Positions 35,499 through 46,611 of a stretch of DNA of 64,000 nt are shown one piece after another. Every line of letters starts with the position of its first letter. Within the stretch, counting starts at the first letter, position 1. The notes beneath the pieces were generated by a model. It did no database searches. It was given only the letters and a program-made list of their open reading frames with translations, and was not told the DNA's origin. A program made the translations under genes and the position numbers. Source of the DNA: Gammaproteobacteria bacterium (lineage in GTDB: Bacteria; Pseudomonadota; Gammaproteobacteria; Burkholderiales; Rhodocyclaceae). The stretch lies in the NCBI GenBank assembly GCA_018825305.1, contig JAHJEO010000024.1, positions 1-64,000 of the forward strand, given 5' to 3'.

Positions 35499-36341
35499 TC
35501 AGAGTTGGCTTGGCAGTTCGATCTCGCCTTCGAAGACCCGGACGGCAGGACCGGTCATCAATACCGGCGCAGTCATTCCGGCCCAGGCGATGACGAGTTC
35601 GCCGCCGTGGGTGGCGACGCGCACCGGCGTATCGAGCAGGCCGCGGCGGATGCCGGCGACCACCGCCGCACAGGCGCCGGTACCGCAGGCCAGCGTTTCG
35701 CCGGCGCCGCGCTCGAACACGCGCAGCCTGATGGCATGGCGATCCACCACCTGCATGAAGCCGGCGTTGGCCCGCTGCGGGAAGCGCGGGTGGCTTTCGA
35801 TCAGCGGCCCGTACTTTTCCACCGGCGCCGTCGCGACATCGGCGACGACCTGCACCACATGCGGGTTGCCCATCGATACGGCTGTAATGTCAAACGTCGC
35901 GTCGCCGATCTGCAACGGCTGGACCACCGCATCGCTGTCGCTGGCGAAGGGGATCTCGGCCGGCGCGAAGCGCGGCGCACCCATGTCGACGGTGACTTCG
36001 CCGCTGGCTTCGAGGCGCGGCACGATGATGCCGGCCCGCGTCTCGACCCGGATCTCCGGCTTGTCGGTAAGGCCGTGGTCATGGACGAAGCGCACGAAGC
36101 AGCGGGCGCCGTTGCCGCACTGCTCGACCTCGCCGCCGTCGGCGTTGAAGATGCGATAGCGGAAGTCGTTCCCCGCCTGGGATGGCTCTTCGACGATCAG
36201 TATCTGGTCGCAGCCGACGCCGAAATGGCGGTCGGCAAGATAGCGCGCCTGCGCGGCATTCGGCACGAAGGACTGGTGGATGGCGTCGAGCACGACGAAG
36301 TCGTTGCCGAGGCCGTGCATCTTGGTGAACTTGATCTTCAT
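35499..36341 (-). CDS. dapF: diaminopimelate epimerase
   Basis: 280 residues from ATG at 36341 ([17 protein letters not shown]). It converts LL- to meso-diaminopimelate for lysine and peptidoglycan. The two active-site Cys residues are in QCGNGARC (about 73) and ACGTGAC (about 220), acting as a thiol acid-base pair. The ribosome-binding site GGAGGCGCC directly before the ATG is supplied by the end of an intergenic repeat that also precedes tolQ. Confidence 0.96.
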   Translation of the reverse strand: MKIKFTKMHGLGNDFVVLDAIHQSFVPNAAQARYLADRHFGVGCDQILIVEEPSQAGNDFRYRIFNADGGEVEQCGNGARCFVRFVHDHGLTDKPEIRVETRAGIIVPRLEASGEVTVDMGAPRFAPAEIPFASDSDAVVQPLQIGDATFDITAVSMGNPHVVQVVADVATAPVEKYGPLIESHPRFPQRANAGFMQVVDRHAIRLRVFERGAGETLACGTGACAAVVAGIRRGLLDTPVRVATHGGELVIAWAGMTAPVLMTGPAVRVFEGEIELPSQL

Positions 36342-36453
36342 GGCGCCTCCGCCGGGCCGCCCCAAGGAGGCGCAAGCCACGGAACCGGAAGCCGCCTTGG
36401 CGGCTGAACCTCAGTCACCCCCTTCCTCGGGAAGGGGGATGGGGGGATGGGGG
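36342..36453 (-). repeat. C-run/hairpin intergenic repeat (copy A) ending at the dapF start codon
   Basis: Read toward dapF (minus strand) it starts with C runs and a CCCCCTTCC-CGA-GGAAGGGGG hairpin (36417-36437). Next come TGACTGAGGTTCAGCCGC, a GCCGCC/GGCGGC stem, and CTTGGGGCGGCCCGGCGG then AGGCGCC up to the ATG. Copy B before tolQ has the same order and the same final ~25 bases. The G-rich strand at 36430-36455 has four G runs. Confidence 0.75.
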
Positions 36454-36873
36454 TCATAAGAGCGCAGCGGCGTCCTTCCAGACGCAGCGATCCATGACGA
36501 CGACGATGCCGGCGGCGCGGGCGCGGGCGGCGGCAGGCTCGTTGACCACTCCTTCCTGCAGCCACAGCCGCTTGGCGCCGATGGCGATGCACTGGTCGAC
36601 GATTTCATCGACCGCCTCGGGGTTGCGGAAGACATCGACGAGATCGGGCGCGATGTTGTCCCCGGGCAGGTCGGTGAGCTGGGCGTGGGCCTTCTCGCCC
36701 AGCACCTCGCTCTGCGCCGGGCGCACCGGAATGATGCGGTAGCCAAGGGCCTGCATGGCCTTGGCCACGCGGTAGCTGGGGCGGGCCGGATTGTCGGAGA
36801 GGCCGACCACGGCAATGCTCTTCACCGTCTTGAGCAGGTCGCGGATTTCGTCAGTGGAAGGATTGGTGAACAT
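36454..36873 (-). CDS. CoA-binding domain protein (YccU-like)
   Basis: 139 residues forming a single Rossmann CoA-binding domain (PF13380 type). The nucleotide-binding stretch is SIAVVGLSDNPARPSYRVAKAMQ, followed by GYRIIPVRP and the conserved WLQEGVVNEPAAARARAAG and MDRCVWK near the end. Members bind CoA, but no reaction is known. It lies upstream of dapF on the same strand, separated by repeat copy A. Confidence 0.9.
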   Translation of the reverse strand: MFTNPSTDEIRDLLKTVKSIAVVGLSDNPARPSYRVAKAMQALGYRIIPVRPAQSEVLGEKAHAQLTDLPGDNIAPDLVDVFRNPEAVDEIVDQCIAIGAKRLWLQEGVVNEPAAARARAAGIVVVMDRCVWKDAAALL

Positions 36874-36921
36874 CGGGCAATGGTAGCGGAGATGGATGGC
36901 GGCAAAGTCGGAATAGGCGGC

Positions 36922-37791
36922 TCAATAGACCCCCTTTTCCCCGGGCGGACGGGTCTTGAAACGCTTGTGCAACCAGAAGTACTGCTCGGGCATCTTCAGC
37001 ACCTCGGCTTCGATGAAGGCGTTCATGCGCCGGGTGTCGGCCACGATGCCATCCTCGCCCGGACCCGGGTAGTCCGCCCAGGCCGGGCCGATGCCGACGA
37101 CGTATCCATCGGCTTCCATGCGCGTGATCACAGGCAGCACCGCCGCGCCGCTCATGCGCGCCAGCCGCGACAGGCCGGTGATGGTCGCCGCCGGCACATC
37201 GAAGAACGGCACGAAGATGGTGTCGCGTTCGCCGTAGTCCATGTCCGGCAGGTAATAGAACGGCATGCCCGCCTTCATGGCGCGGATGGCCGGGCGAGTG
37301 CCCTCCTGCCGCGACAGCAGCACCGACTTGCCAAAGCGGGTACGGCCCTTGTACAGCGCGGAATTGAACAGCAGGTTCTTCTGGTTGGCGTAAATGCTGA
37401 CCATGTCGAATTCGAGCGTCAGCCGCGTCCAGCCGATGTCGAGGCCGACGAAGTGGGGCACCAGCAGGATGACGGGACGATCGCGCACGGTATCGAGATG
37501 CTCGTGCCCCTCGATACGCACCAGCCGCCGCAGCCGCTCGGGCGACGCCCACCACAACAGGCCGCGCTCGAGGAAGCTGCGACCGAAAGCCTCGAAGTGC
37601 CGTCCCGCCAGCGCCGACTTTTCGTTGGCAGGCATCTCCGGGAAGCACAGGCCGAGATTGGTGAGCGCGACATGGCGCCGTTCGCGGGCAAAAACATTAA
37701 GCAACCGTCCGAACAGGCGGCCCACCGCCGCCAGCAGCGGCAACGGCAACCAGTGCAGCAGCCACATCAGCACCAGCGCGATGCGGCTCAT
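36922..37791 (-). CDS. lipid A biosynthesis acyltransferase (LpxL/LpxM family), second of pair
   Basis: 289 residues. An N-terminal membrane helix (MSRIALVLMWLLHWLPLPLL) anchors it to the inner membrane. The catalytic HX4D box is PHFVGLD near residue 130, and other family blocks are GMPFYYLPDMDYG and the C-terminal PEQYFWLHKRFKTRP. It should add a secondary acyl chain to lipid A from acyl-ACP. Its start overlaps the upstream acyltransferase by 4 bases. A motif copy at 37599-37622 is read as EKSALAGR. Confidence 0.9.
   Translation of the reverse strand: MSRIALVLMWLLHWLPLPLLAAVGRLFGRLLNVFARERRHVALTNLGLCFPEMPANEKSALAGRHFEAFGRSFLERGLLWWASPERLRRLVRIEGHEHLDTVRDRPVILLVPHFVGLDIGWTRLTLEFDMVSIYANQKNLLFNSALYKGRTRFGKSVLLSRQEGTRPAIRAMKAGMPFYYLPDMDYGERDTIFVPFFDVPAATITGLSRLARMSGAAVLPVITRMEADGYVVGIGPAWADYPGPGEDGIVADTRRMNAFIEAEVLKMPEQYFWLHKRFKTRPPGEKGVY
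37599..37622 (-). repeat. dispersed motif copy 7 (inside acyltransferase gene)
   Basis: The minus strand reads AAAAGTCGGCGCTGGCGG then GACGGC, encoding KSALAGR in a surface-helix segment of the acyltransferase. Confidence 0.72.
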
Positions 37792-38606
37792 GCTGCCGCC
37801 TCCGGCGCCCCGCTCGGTGCCTTGTAGCGGTTGTAGCCCCACAGGTACTGCTCGGGGCATTCGCGGATCAGGCCTTCGATGGCGCGATTGACCGCGGCCG
37901 GGTCGGTGAGCGGCTCGGCGGGCAAGCGCAGCTTGAGGTGATAGCCGGCGCCGTAGTGCAGGCGCTCGGCGTAGGCCAGCAGCACCGTCGCGCCGGTGGC
38001 GGCCAGGCGTGGGGCCAGCGTCATGGTGTAGGCGGGCTTGCCGAAGAACGGCGCCCAGACGCCCTCGCCGGCGCCCGGCGCCTGATCCGGCAGCATGCCG
38101 ACGGCCTCACCGGATCGCAGCGCCTTGAGCAGCTTCTTGACGCCGGACATGTCGGCCGGCGCCAGCCGCAGGTTGGCGCCGCGACCTTCCTCGATGATGG
38201 GCCCGAGCCAGGCCTGTTTGGGCCGGCGGTAGAGCACGGTCATCGGCCGGTAGCTGGCGTAGTACTGCGCGGTGATTTCGAAGCAGCCGAGGTGCGGTGT
38301 CAGGAACAGGATGCCGCGCCCCTCGTGCCATGCCGCTTCGACCAGATCCCAGCCGCTGACCTTGACGACGCGCTCCACCACCTCGTCGTGCGGCTGCAGC
38401 CACAGCTTGGGCAGTTCGAGCATGGCCTTGCCGGCTTCGGCGATGGCCCCGCCGCGCGCGGCGGCGAGCCCGGCCAGCGCAGTGTTCTCGCGCAGGTGGC
38501 TGCGGTAGCTCGGCGACAGCAACCAGGCCAGCCAGCCGACGACGGCACCGAGGTTGTGCAGCAGCGGCAACGGCAGGTGGGAAAGGAAACGGAACAGGGA
38601 ACCCAT
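37788..38606 (-). CDS. lipid A biosynthesis acyltransferase (LpxL/LpxM family), first of pair
   Basis: 272 residues from ATG at 38606 (MGSLFRFLSHLPLPLL); a TTG nine bases upstream is an alternative. The N-terminal hydrophobic anchor and the catalytic HX4E box (TPHLGCFE near 117) are present, with MLPDQAPGAGEGVWAPFFG and PEQYLWGYNRYK as family blocks. It overlaps the following acyltransferase by ATGA, suggesting two late acylations of lipid A are made together. It is divergent from metK. Confidence 0.88.
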   Translation of the reverse strand: MGSLFRFLSHLPLPLLHNLGAVVGWLAWLLSPSYRSHLRENTALAGLAAARGGAIAEAGKAMLELPKLWLQPHDEVVERVVKVSGWDLVEAAWHEGRGILFLTPHLGCFEITAQYYASYRPMTVLYRRPKQAWLGPIIEEGRGANLRLAPADMSGVKKLLKALRSGEAVGMLPDQAPGAGEGVWAPFFGKPAYTMTLAPRLAATGATVLLAYAERLHYGAGYHLKLRLPAEPLTDPAAVNRAIEGLIRECPEQYLWGYNRYKAPSGAPEAAA

Positions 38607-38638
38607 GGGGAACAAAGGCGGGGCAGAGGCGGGGGCGT

Positions 38639-38668
38639 TTGACCGACGACCGCGAAAAACGCTAATAT
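38639..38668 (+). promoter_or_regulatory. probable sigma70-type metK promoter
   Basis: TTGACC at 38639-38644 and TAATAT at 38663-38668 have 18 bases between them. Transcription would begin near 38675 and leave a leader of about 140 bases before metK. Confidence 0.6.
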
Positions 38669-38674
38669 TAAAGC

Positions 38675-38815
38675 TTCCGCCGAGTTAATCAGGACAACTT
38701 GCAGGGCGGCAGGCCGGATCACAGGCCTCAAATACTGCTAAAGCGTCGCCTGCTCGCCCCCGGAGCTGGTCACGCCGGACAACGTGGGGCCACACCAGCA
38801 ACAAGGAGCAGGCAG
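38675..38815 (+). ncRNA. structured metK leader, candidate translational riboswitch
   Basis: GCCTGCTC (38748-38755) is perfectly complementary to GAGCAGGC (38806-38813), which contains most of the Shine-Dalgarno GGAG (38805-38808; 7 bases from the ATG). The same GCCTGCTCGCCC (38748-38759) can instead pair with GGGCGGCAGGC (38704-38714), 11 bp with one bulged T. The two helices exclude each other, as in riboswitch expression platforms. Between the off-state arms lies a hairpin (38765-38770 with 38794-38799, extended by CACG/CGTG). I do not recognise a known SAM riboswitch class in it. Confidence 0.5.
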
Positions 38816-39982
<1,167 letters not shown>

Positions 39983-40001
39983 CAAGCAAGTCTTTTTCCG
40001 A

Positions 40002-40080
40002 CCCGAGGAGCGCTGCAGCGGCCCGACGATGTTCGGGCCGTCAGGCTCGGGGAGGATGTTCATGTAGCAACGGCGCTCGC
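40002..40080 (+). ncRNA. SAH (S-adenosylhomocysteine) riboswitch controlling ahcY
   Basis: The sequence fits the SAH element of beta/gammaproteobacteria. CCGAG (40003-40007) pairs with CTCGG (40046-40050). The core is GAGCGCTGCAGCGG. A stable arm CGGCCCGA / TCGGGCCG (40019-40026 / 40033-40040) follows, then CAGGCTCGG. GAGCGC (40008-40013) pairs with GCGCTC (40073-40078). Binding of SAH is known to turn on ahcY in this class. It lies 19 bases after metK and 21 before ahcY. Confidence 0.93.
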
Positions 40081-40101
40081 ACTCATCATTGGAGATAACC
40101 C

Positions 40102-41500
<1,399 letters not shown>

Positions 41501-41502
<2 letters not shown>

Positions 41503-41520
41503 CCTCATGGCAATGAGGTC
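41501..41520 (+). other. hairpin overlapping the tlyA start region
   Basis: A perfect 8-bp stem, GACCTCAT (41501-41508) with ATGAGGTC (41513-41520), has a GGCA loop. It covers the ahcY stop and both candidate ATGs of tlyA (41507 and 41513). No T tract follows, so termination is less likely than an effect on tlyA translation. Confidence 0.6.
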
Positions 41521-42364
41521 ATTCCACGCCCGCACGCGGAAAAGCGAGCAGCATTACGAGGGCATCGAGCCCGCGCGCGCGCCGCCGGAGCCACGCAACC
41601 GCCACGGCCTGGTGCGCGCGGACGCGCTGCTGGTGACGTGCGCGCTCGCTCCCTCGCGCACGGTGGCACAGCGCATGATCGCCGCCGGCCGCGTCAGCGG
41701 GCCCGACGGCCCCATAGACAAGCCTTCGTTTGAACTACCGGCCTCCGCCACCCTGCAGGTGAGGGAAGATGCCGACGATCGCTACGCCTCGCGCGGCGGT
41801 CTCAAGCTCGCCGGCGCGCTGGCGCATACGGGCATTGCGGTGCGCGGCCGCACCTGCCTCGATGTCGGCCAATCGACAGGCGGCTTCACCGACTGCCTGC
41901 TGCAATCCGGCGCGGCACGCGTGGTCGGCGTCGATGTCGGCCATGCGCAGCTGCGGCCCAAGCTGCGTGACGATCCGCGCGTCGCCTGCATCGAGGGCGT
42001 CAATGCCCGCGCGCTCGAGCGCGCGGATCTGGGCGAACATTGCCCGGAAAGCGGCTTCGAGCTCATCGTCGCCGATGTCAGCTTTATCTCGCTGACGCTG
42101 GTCCTGCCGCAACTGCCGGCCCTGCTGGCAACTGACGGCGAGATGATCCTTCTGGTCAAGCCGCAATTCGAGATGGGCAGTCCCGAGGCCGTCGGCAAGG
42201 GTGGCGTGATACGCGACGCAAAGGTTTACCCCCAGGTCGAGGCGAAGCTGCGCGCAGCGTGCGCCGCCGCCGGGTTGGCGGTGCTCGACTGGTTCGAGAG
42301 CTGCATTGTCGGCGGCGACGGCAACCGCGAATTCTTCATCCATCTCAGACATGAAAAAGACTGA
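41507..42364 (+). CDS. tlyA: TlyA/hemolysin A-type rRNA 2'-O-methyltransferase
   Basis: 285 residues by the longest reading. An S4 RNA-binding domain (RADALLVTCALAPSRTVAQ ... AGRVSGPDG) is followed by an FtsJ-type SAM methyltransferase with CLDVGQSTGGFTDCLLQSGA as motif I and the catalytic Lys/Asp set (YASRGGLKL, IVADVSFISL, LLVKPQFE). Members 2'-O-methylate 16S and 23S rRNA cytidines. No good ribosome-binding site precedes either ATG. A GTG at 41612 (VRADALLV) would give a more usual N-terminus and may be the real start. It overlaps metF by 14 bases. Confidence 0.88.
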   Translation: MAMRSFHARTRKSEQHYEGIEPARAPPEPRNRHGLVRADALLVTCALAPSRTVAQRMIAAGRVSGPDGPIDKPSFELPASATLQVREDADDRYASRGGLKLAGALAHTGIAVRGRTCLDVGQSTGGFTDCLLQSGAARVVGVDVGHAQLRPKLRDDPRVACIEGVNARALERADLGEHCPESGFELIVADVSFISLTLVLPQLPALLATDGEMILLVKPQFEMGSPEAVGKGGVIRDAKVYPQVEAKLRAACAAAGLAVLDWFESCIVGGDGNREFFIHLRHEKD

Positions 42365-43190
42365 ACTCTCCTGCGAATTCTTTCCCCCGCAAACCGCCGA
42401 AGGTGTCGAGAAGCTGCGGGCCGTGCGGGCCAGGCTCGCCGTGCTCCGGCCCGGTTTCTTCTCCGTCACCTATGGCGCCGGCGGCTCGACGCGAGATCGC
42501 ACGCTCGAGGTGGTCCATGACATCCAGCGCGAGGGCCATCCGGCCGCGCCGCACCTGTCGTGCATCGGCTCGACCCACGAGTCCATCAGCGCCCTGCTCG
42601 ACGAGTTCAAGGCCTCGGGCATCCGCCGCATCGTCGCCCTGCGCGGCGACCTGCCCTCGGGCATGGCCGACGCCGGCGAATTCCGCTACGCCAACGAACT
42701 GGTCGAATTCATCCGCAAGGAGACCGGCGACCACTTCCACATCGAGGTCGCGGCCTATCCGGAGTGGCACCCGCAGGCGCGCAGCCCGCGCGAGGACCTG
42801 CTGAACTTCAAGCGCAAGGTGGATGCCGGCGCCAACTCGGCCATCACCCAATATTTCTATAATGCCGACGCCTTCGAGCATTTCGTGGCCGAGGCGCGGG
42901 CGCTGGGCGTGGCCATCCCGATCATCCCCGGCATCATGCCCATCAGCAGCTTCTCCAAGCTCGCCCGCTTCTCCGACAGCTGCGGCGCCGAGATTCCGCG
43001 CTGGATGCGTCGCAAGTTCGAAAGCTATGGCGACGATGCCGACTCGATCCGCGCCTTCGGCCTCGACGTGGTGACCGGGCTGTGCCAACGACTGCTGGAA
43101 CGCGGCGCCCCCGGCCTGCACTTCTACACGCTTAACCAGTCGGCGCCGACCCTGGAGATCGCACGCCGCCTCGGCCTCATTCCAGCCTGA
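42351..43190 (+). CDS. metF: 5,10-methylenetetrahydrofolate reductase
   Basis: 279 residues. It reduces methylene-THF to methyl-THF with FAD, supplying the methyl group for homocysteine to methionine and closing the cycle begun by metK and ahcY. Motifs: CEFFPPQT at the N-terminus, SVTYGAGGS, ALRGD for FAD/folate, FKRKVDAGANSAITQYFYN, PGIMPIS and the C-terminal GLHFYTLNQS. ATG at 42351 lies inside the tlyA 3' end. The 3' end overlaps the convergent tonB-like gene by 14 bases. Confidence 0.96.
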   Translation: MKKTELSCEFFPPQTAEGVEKLRAVRARLAVLRPGFFSVTYGAGGSTRDRTLEVVHDIQREGHPAAPHLSCIGSTHESISALLDEFKASGIRRIVALRGDLPSGMADAGEFRYANELVEFIRKETGDHFHIEVAAYPEWHPQARSPREDLLNFKRKVDAGANSAITQYFYNADAFEHFVAEARALGVAIPIIPGIMPISSFSKLARFSDSCGAEIPRWMRRKFESYGDDADSIRAFGLDVVTGLCQRLLERGAPGLHFYTLNQSAPTLEIARRLGLIPA

Positions 43191-43722
43191 AGCGCACCGG
43201 CACGACGGCCTCGCGGGTATTTGCCGGCAGCGACGTCAGGCTGCGGACCGCGGCCAGGGCGGCGGCGTCGAGAATCGCATGGCCGCTGCCACGTTCGAGG
43301 CGGGCTTCCCGCACCCGGCCAGCGACATCGGTGCTGACATTGACCAGCACCTCTCCCTCCAGACCGCGCAACACGGCCTCGCGGGGGTAGAAGCGCGGCG
43401 GGTCGGCAGCCGGCTTAAGGTCGGCGCGCGGTGGCGAGGCCTTGGCGACGACCGGGGGCGGCGGTGAAGGTGGCGGTGGCGGCGACGGAAGCTCGGTGGG
43501 TGCGGCCGCAACCGGCGCCTCGACGACTGGCACCGGATCGGACGCGACCGGCTCGGCGGGTTCCGCTGGCGGCTGGGCGACGATCTCGGGCAGAATCAGC
43601 ATCGCCTCGATCAGCGACCGGGGCGGAGGCGGGCTCGGCGCATGCAGCCCCGCCCAATGGGCAAGGGTATACAGGGCGAGATGAAACGCCAGCGACAAGA
43701 CAAATGCGATACGCAGCGGCAA
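43177..43722 (-). CDS. TonB-like energy transducer
   Basis: 181 residues: an N-terminal membrane anchor (ILRIAFVLSLAFHLALYTLAHW-like), a Pro/Ala/Glu-rich periplasm-spanning linker (about 30-105, with SPPPPPSPPPP) and a TonB C-terminal domain (YPREAVLRGLEGEVLVNVSTD ... AVVPVRFRLE). It should couple proton-motive force to outer-membrane receptors. No exbB/exbD lies beside it. The nearby TonB-dependent receptor (47.5-49.5 kb) is a plausible client. Convergent with metF. Confidence 0.85.
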   Translation of the reverse strand: MPLRIAFVLSLAFHLALYTLAHWAGLHAPSPPPPRSLIEAMLILPEIVAQPPAEPAEPVASDPVPVVEAPVAAAPTELPSPPPPPSPPPPVVAKASPPRADLKPAADPPRFYPREAVLRGLEGEVLVNVSTDVAGRVREARLERGSGHAILDAAALAAVRSLTSLPANTREAVVPVRFRLE

Positions 43723-43771
43723 AACCAGGGGTCCGGATCAGTCAGGATGAAATTTCCGCCGGGATGATGGC

Positions 43772-44722
43772 ATGAAAATCCCGCTGGGCGCCCTCCTGCT
43801 TGCGCTCGCCGTGCTGGCAGCGCCGACTTTTTCTCCCGGCTTCGGATCCGTGGCATTCGCCGCGGCGCCCGCCGCGCTGCCGGATCATGTGCGCTTCGGC
43901 GCCGTGATGGAACTCGGCGACGTCGGCCGCGCCCGCGACTGGCTCGACGCAGGGCTTGACCCCAATTTCGTCGCTGACCGCGTCGGTACCGGCCTGATGA
44001 TCGGCGCCTGGACCGGCAACATCCCCCTGATGGAGCTTTTCGTCGCACGCGGCGCGGACATCCACCGCGCCAACGCCCTGGGAGAAACCGCCCTGATGCA
44101 CGCCGCCTGGCGCGGGCAGGTCGAAGCGACGAAGTGGCTGCTGGCGCGCGGCGCCAAGGTCAATCGCGACGGCAAAGCCTGGTCGGCACTGCACTACGCC
44201 GCTTTCGCCGGCCATGTCGAAACGGCGCAGTTGCTGCTGGACAGCGGCGCCGACATCAATGCCCGCACCCCCAACGGCTCGTCGGTGCTGATGATGGCGG
44301 CCTACGAAGGCCACGACGAAATGGCGCGCCAGCTGGTGCAGCGCGGCGCTGACCGCTCGATCCGCAACGAGAACGGCGACGGCGTGCTGGAATGGGCCGT
44401 CAAGTTCAATCGTGGCGACATCGCCCGCCTGGTGAGCAGCCCCGAGCAGTATGCCGCGGCGACAGCCGCAGCCGCCAAACAGCCGGCGGCGGTCGCAACG
44501 CGCTCCGTCCCCGAGCCGCCTGACATGGCGGAAATCCTGCGCGTCCGCCGCATCCTGCAGTCGCGCGGCATTTCGCTGGAAACCATTGACCAGCGCATCG
44601 CCGCCCAGCGTGCGCGCCATTTCCGCCCGCAGTTGCAGCCGCGCATTCCGGTGCTGGAAATCACGGCCAAGCGCGGTGCGCCGGACGAGCAGCGGATGCA
44701 GCTGCGCTATCCGGGTCCCTGA
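43772..44722 (+). CDS. secreted or periplasmic ankyrin-repeat protein
   Basis: 316 residues with an N-terminal signal-like segment (MKIPLGALLLALAVLAAPTF, possible cleavage near FAAAPAA). At least four ankyrin repeats follow (about 40-190): TALMHAAWRGQVEATKWLLA, ALHYAAFAGHVETAQLLLDSG, SVLMMAAYEGHDEMARQLV. The C-terminal ~100 residues are Ala/Arg-rich without a known domain. Partner unknown; bacterial periplasmic ankyrin proteins such as AnkB bind catalases or other enzymes. Dispersed motif copy 8 encodes part of the signal peptide (LAAPTFS). Confidence 0.8.
   Translation: MKIPLGALLLALAVLAAPTFSPGFGSVAFAAAPAALPDHVRFGAVMELGDVGRARDWLDAGLDPNFVADRVGTGLMIGAWTGNIPLMELFVARGADIHRANALGETALMHAAWRGQVEATKWLLARGAKVNRDGKAWSALHYAAFAGHVETAQLLLDSGADINARTPNGSSVLMMAAYEGHDEMARQLVQRGADRSIRNENGDGVLEWAVKFNRGDIARLVSSPEQYAAATAAAAKQPAAVATRSVPEPPDMAEILRVRRILQSRGISLETIDQRIAAQRARHFRPQLQPRIPVLEITAKRGAPDEQRMQLRYPGP
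43808..43832 (-). repeat. dispersed motif copy 8 (inside ankyrin gene signal peptide)
   Basis: The minus strand reads AAAAAGTCGGCGCTGCC then AGCACGGC. The core AAAAAGTCGGCGCTG is exact, with the downstream half degenerate. In the gene frame it gives AVLAAPTFS. Confidence 0.65.
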
Positions 44723-46611
44723 TTCAGCATCGACTGAAGCAGCGCCCGCAGGCGCGCCGGCTTCATCGGCTTGCCGAGCAGTGCCAGCTGGTGCCTTTCC
44801 GCCGCCTCGCGCACCGAGTCGGTCAGGTCGCCGCTCAGCAACAGCACCGGCAGGTCGCCGTAGCGCAGGCGCAGGGTGCGCGCAGTGTGGACGCCGTTCT
44901 CGAAACCGCGCAGCCGGTAATCGCAGATCGCTGCATCGGGCCTGCAGCCCGCCGCATCGCACTCACCCATCACCTCGGCCACGGAGGCCGCGGCAAATGT
45001 GCGGCAACCCCACGAAGCCACCAGCTGCGTGGTGCTCGCCAGCACCAGCGGGTCGTCATCGACGATGAGCACGGTTCCGGACATGCCGACCATCTCGGCA
45101 ACCGCCGGCGCCACCGCTGGCTCCGGCACTCCCGCAGCCAGCGGCACCTCAATGCGAAAGACGCTGCCATAGCCGGGTCGCGACTGCATCCGCAGCGGTG
45201 TGCGCAGCAGGCGGGCCAGGCGCTCGCAGATCGACAGGCCGAGTCCCAGCCCCTTGGCGCGATCGCGTTCGGGATTGCCAAGCTGCATGTACTCCTGAAA
45301 AACCGTGCGCTGCGCCTCGAGCGGAATGCCGATGCCGGTGTCCCAGACCTCCAGCCAGGCGGCATCGCCGCGCCGGCGGCAAGCCAGCAGCACCCCGCCA
45401 CGCTGAGTGTAGCGACCGGCATTCGACAGCAGGTTCATCAGGATGCGTTCAAGCAGGGCGGCGTCGGTAAGCAGCCACAGTCCCTCGCCGCCATGGCGCC
45501 GAAACTCCAGTCCCTTGCGGCGGATCGACTCGGCCAGCTCGATCTCGAGGCGATCGAACAAGCGCGACACGGCGACCGGCGCCAGCGTCGGCGTCACCAG
45601 GCCGGCGTCGATGCGAGAAATGTCGAGCAGGGTATCGAGCAAATCCTGCATCACCGAAACCGACGACTCGATGTAACGCACCACACCGTGGGCCTCGTGG
45701 TCGAGCGACATGCGGCCAAGGCGCGACACGAACAGTCCCAGCGCGTGCATCGGCTGGCGCAGGTCGTGGCTGGCGGACGCCAGGAAGCGGGACTTGGTGG
45801 CGGCCACTTCCTCGGCCTCGTCCTTGCGCTGGCGCAGCTCGGCCGTTGCCGCCGTGATCTGTTCACGCAAATTTCCCTGTGCGCTGGCGATGCGCTGCGC
45901 CATGTCGTTGATGCCGTGCTCCAGTTGCCGCACGGCATCACCGGCGTCGGGCGTCACCCGCGCCTGCAGGTCCCCGGCAGCGATCCGCCGCACCACATCG
46001 CTGATGTGCAGCACCGGCCGCGTCACGCCGCGGGCGATCCGCACCGCCAGCACGCCACCAACGATCAGGCCGAACAGCGCGACGATCAGGGTCGCCAGCA
46101 ACAGGTAGAAGCGCTCGCGCAGCAAGGGCGCCCGCGACAACTCCAGCACCACCAGGCCGCTGATGCGCCCCGCTGCCGCCGGCTGGCTGAATCCGGAGTA
46201 GATGTCCTCGACCGCAAGCACCTCGCGGCGGATCGGCGTCACCACGACCAGCGTTTCACCACTCAGAAAATCACGCTCCTCGCCTATCGGCGGCCACTCG
46301 GGCAGTACCGACAGGCCTTGGCGTACCAGCGCCGCGCCACCGGCGTCGATCACCGCCACGCCGGTGATGGCGCCATCGGCCTGGCTGAGGTTGCGTACCG
46401 CGCGTTCGAGAAAGTCGCGGTTGCCCGAGAAAAGGCCGAATTCCGCATTGCTCGCCAACTGACGTGCTTCTGCCCGGCCGCGTGCCAGCAGCGCCTCTTC
46501 GAGGCTGGCGACCTGCCGTGCCGTGAAAATCGCCGCCAGCGCCACGGCCACCAAGGCGGCCGGCAGCACCGCCGCCAGCAGCACCCGCAAATTGAGTCCG
46601 AGCGGCCTCAC
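44707..46611 (-). CDS. hybrid sensor histidine kinase with C-terminal receiver
   Basis: 634 residues. Two membrane helices (~10-30 and ~165-190) bracket a periplasmic sensor. HAMP (RIARGVTRPVLHISDVVRR) is followed by a HisKA dimerisation domain with SHDLRQPMHALGLF (phospho-His near 285), HATPase_c with NLLSNAGRYT, DTGIGIP and GLGLGLSI, and a REC domain with VDDDP, phospho-Asp in ICDYRL and Lys in LLGKPMKP. The gene overlaps the binding-protein gene by 4 bases, so the periplasmic protein probably presents the signal. No separate response regulator with output domain is present. Confidence 0.92.
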   Translation of the reverse strand: MRPLGLNLRVLLAAVLPAALVAVALAAIFTARQVASLEEALLARGRAEARQLASNAEFGLFSGNRDFLERAVRNLSQADGAITGVAVIDAGGAALVRQGLSVLPEWPPIGEERDFLSGETLVVVTPIRREVLAVEDIYSGFSQPAAAGRISGLVVLELSRAPLLRERFYLLLATLIVALFGLIVGGVLAVRIARGVTRPVLHISDVVRRIAAGDLQARVTPDAGDAVRQLEHGINDMAQRIASAQGNLREQITAATAELRQRKDEAEEVAATKSRFLASASHDLRQPMHALGLFVSRLGRMSLDHEAHGVVRYIESSVSVMQDLLDTLLDISRIDAGLVTPTLAPVAVSRLFDRLEIELAESIRRKGLEFRRHGGEGLWLLTDAALLERILMNLLSNAGRYTQRGGVLLACRRRGDAAWLEVWDTGIGIPLEAQRTVFQEYMQLGNPERDRAKGLGLGLSICERLARLLRTPLRMQSRPGYGSVFRIEVPLAAGVPEPAVAPAVAEMVGMSGTVLIVDDDPLVLASTTQLVASWGCRTFAAASVAEVMGECDAAGCRPDAAICDYRLRGFENGVHTARTLRLRYGDLPVLLLSGDLTDSVREAAERHQLALLGKPMKPARLRALLQSMLNQGPG

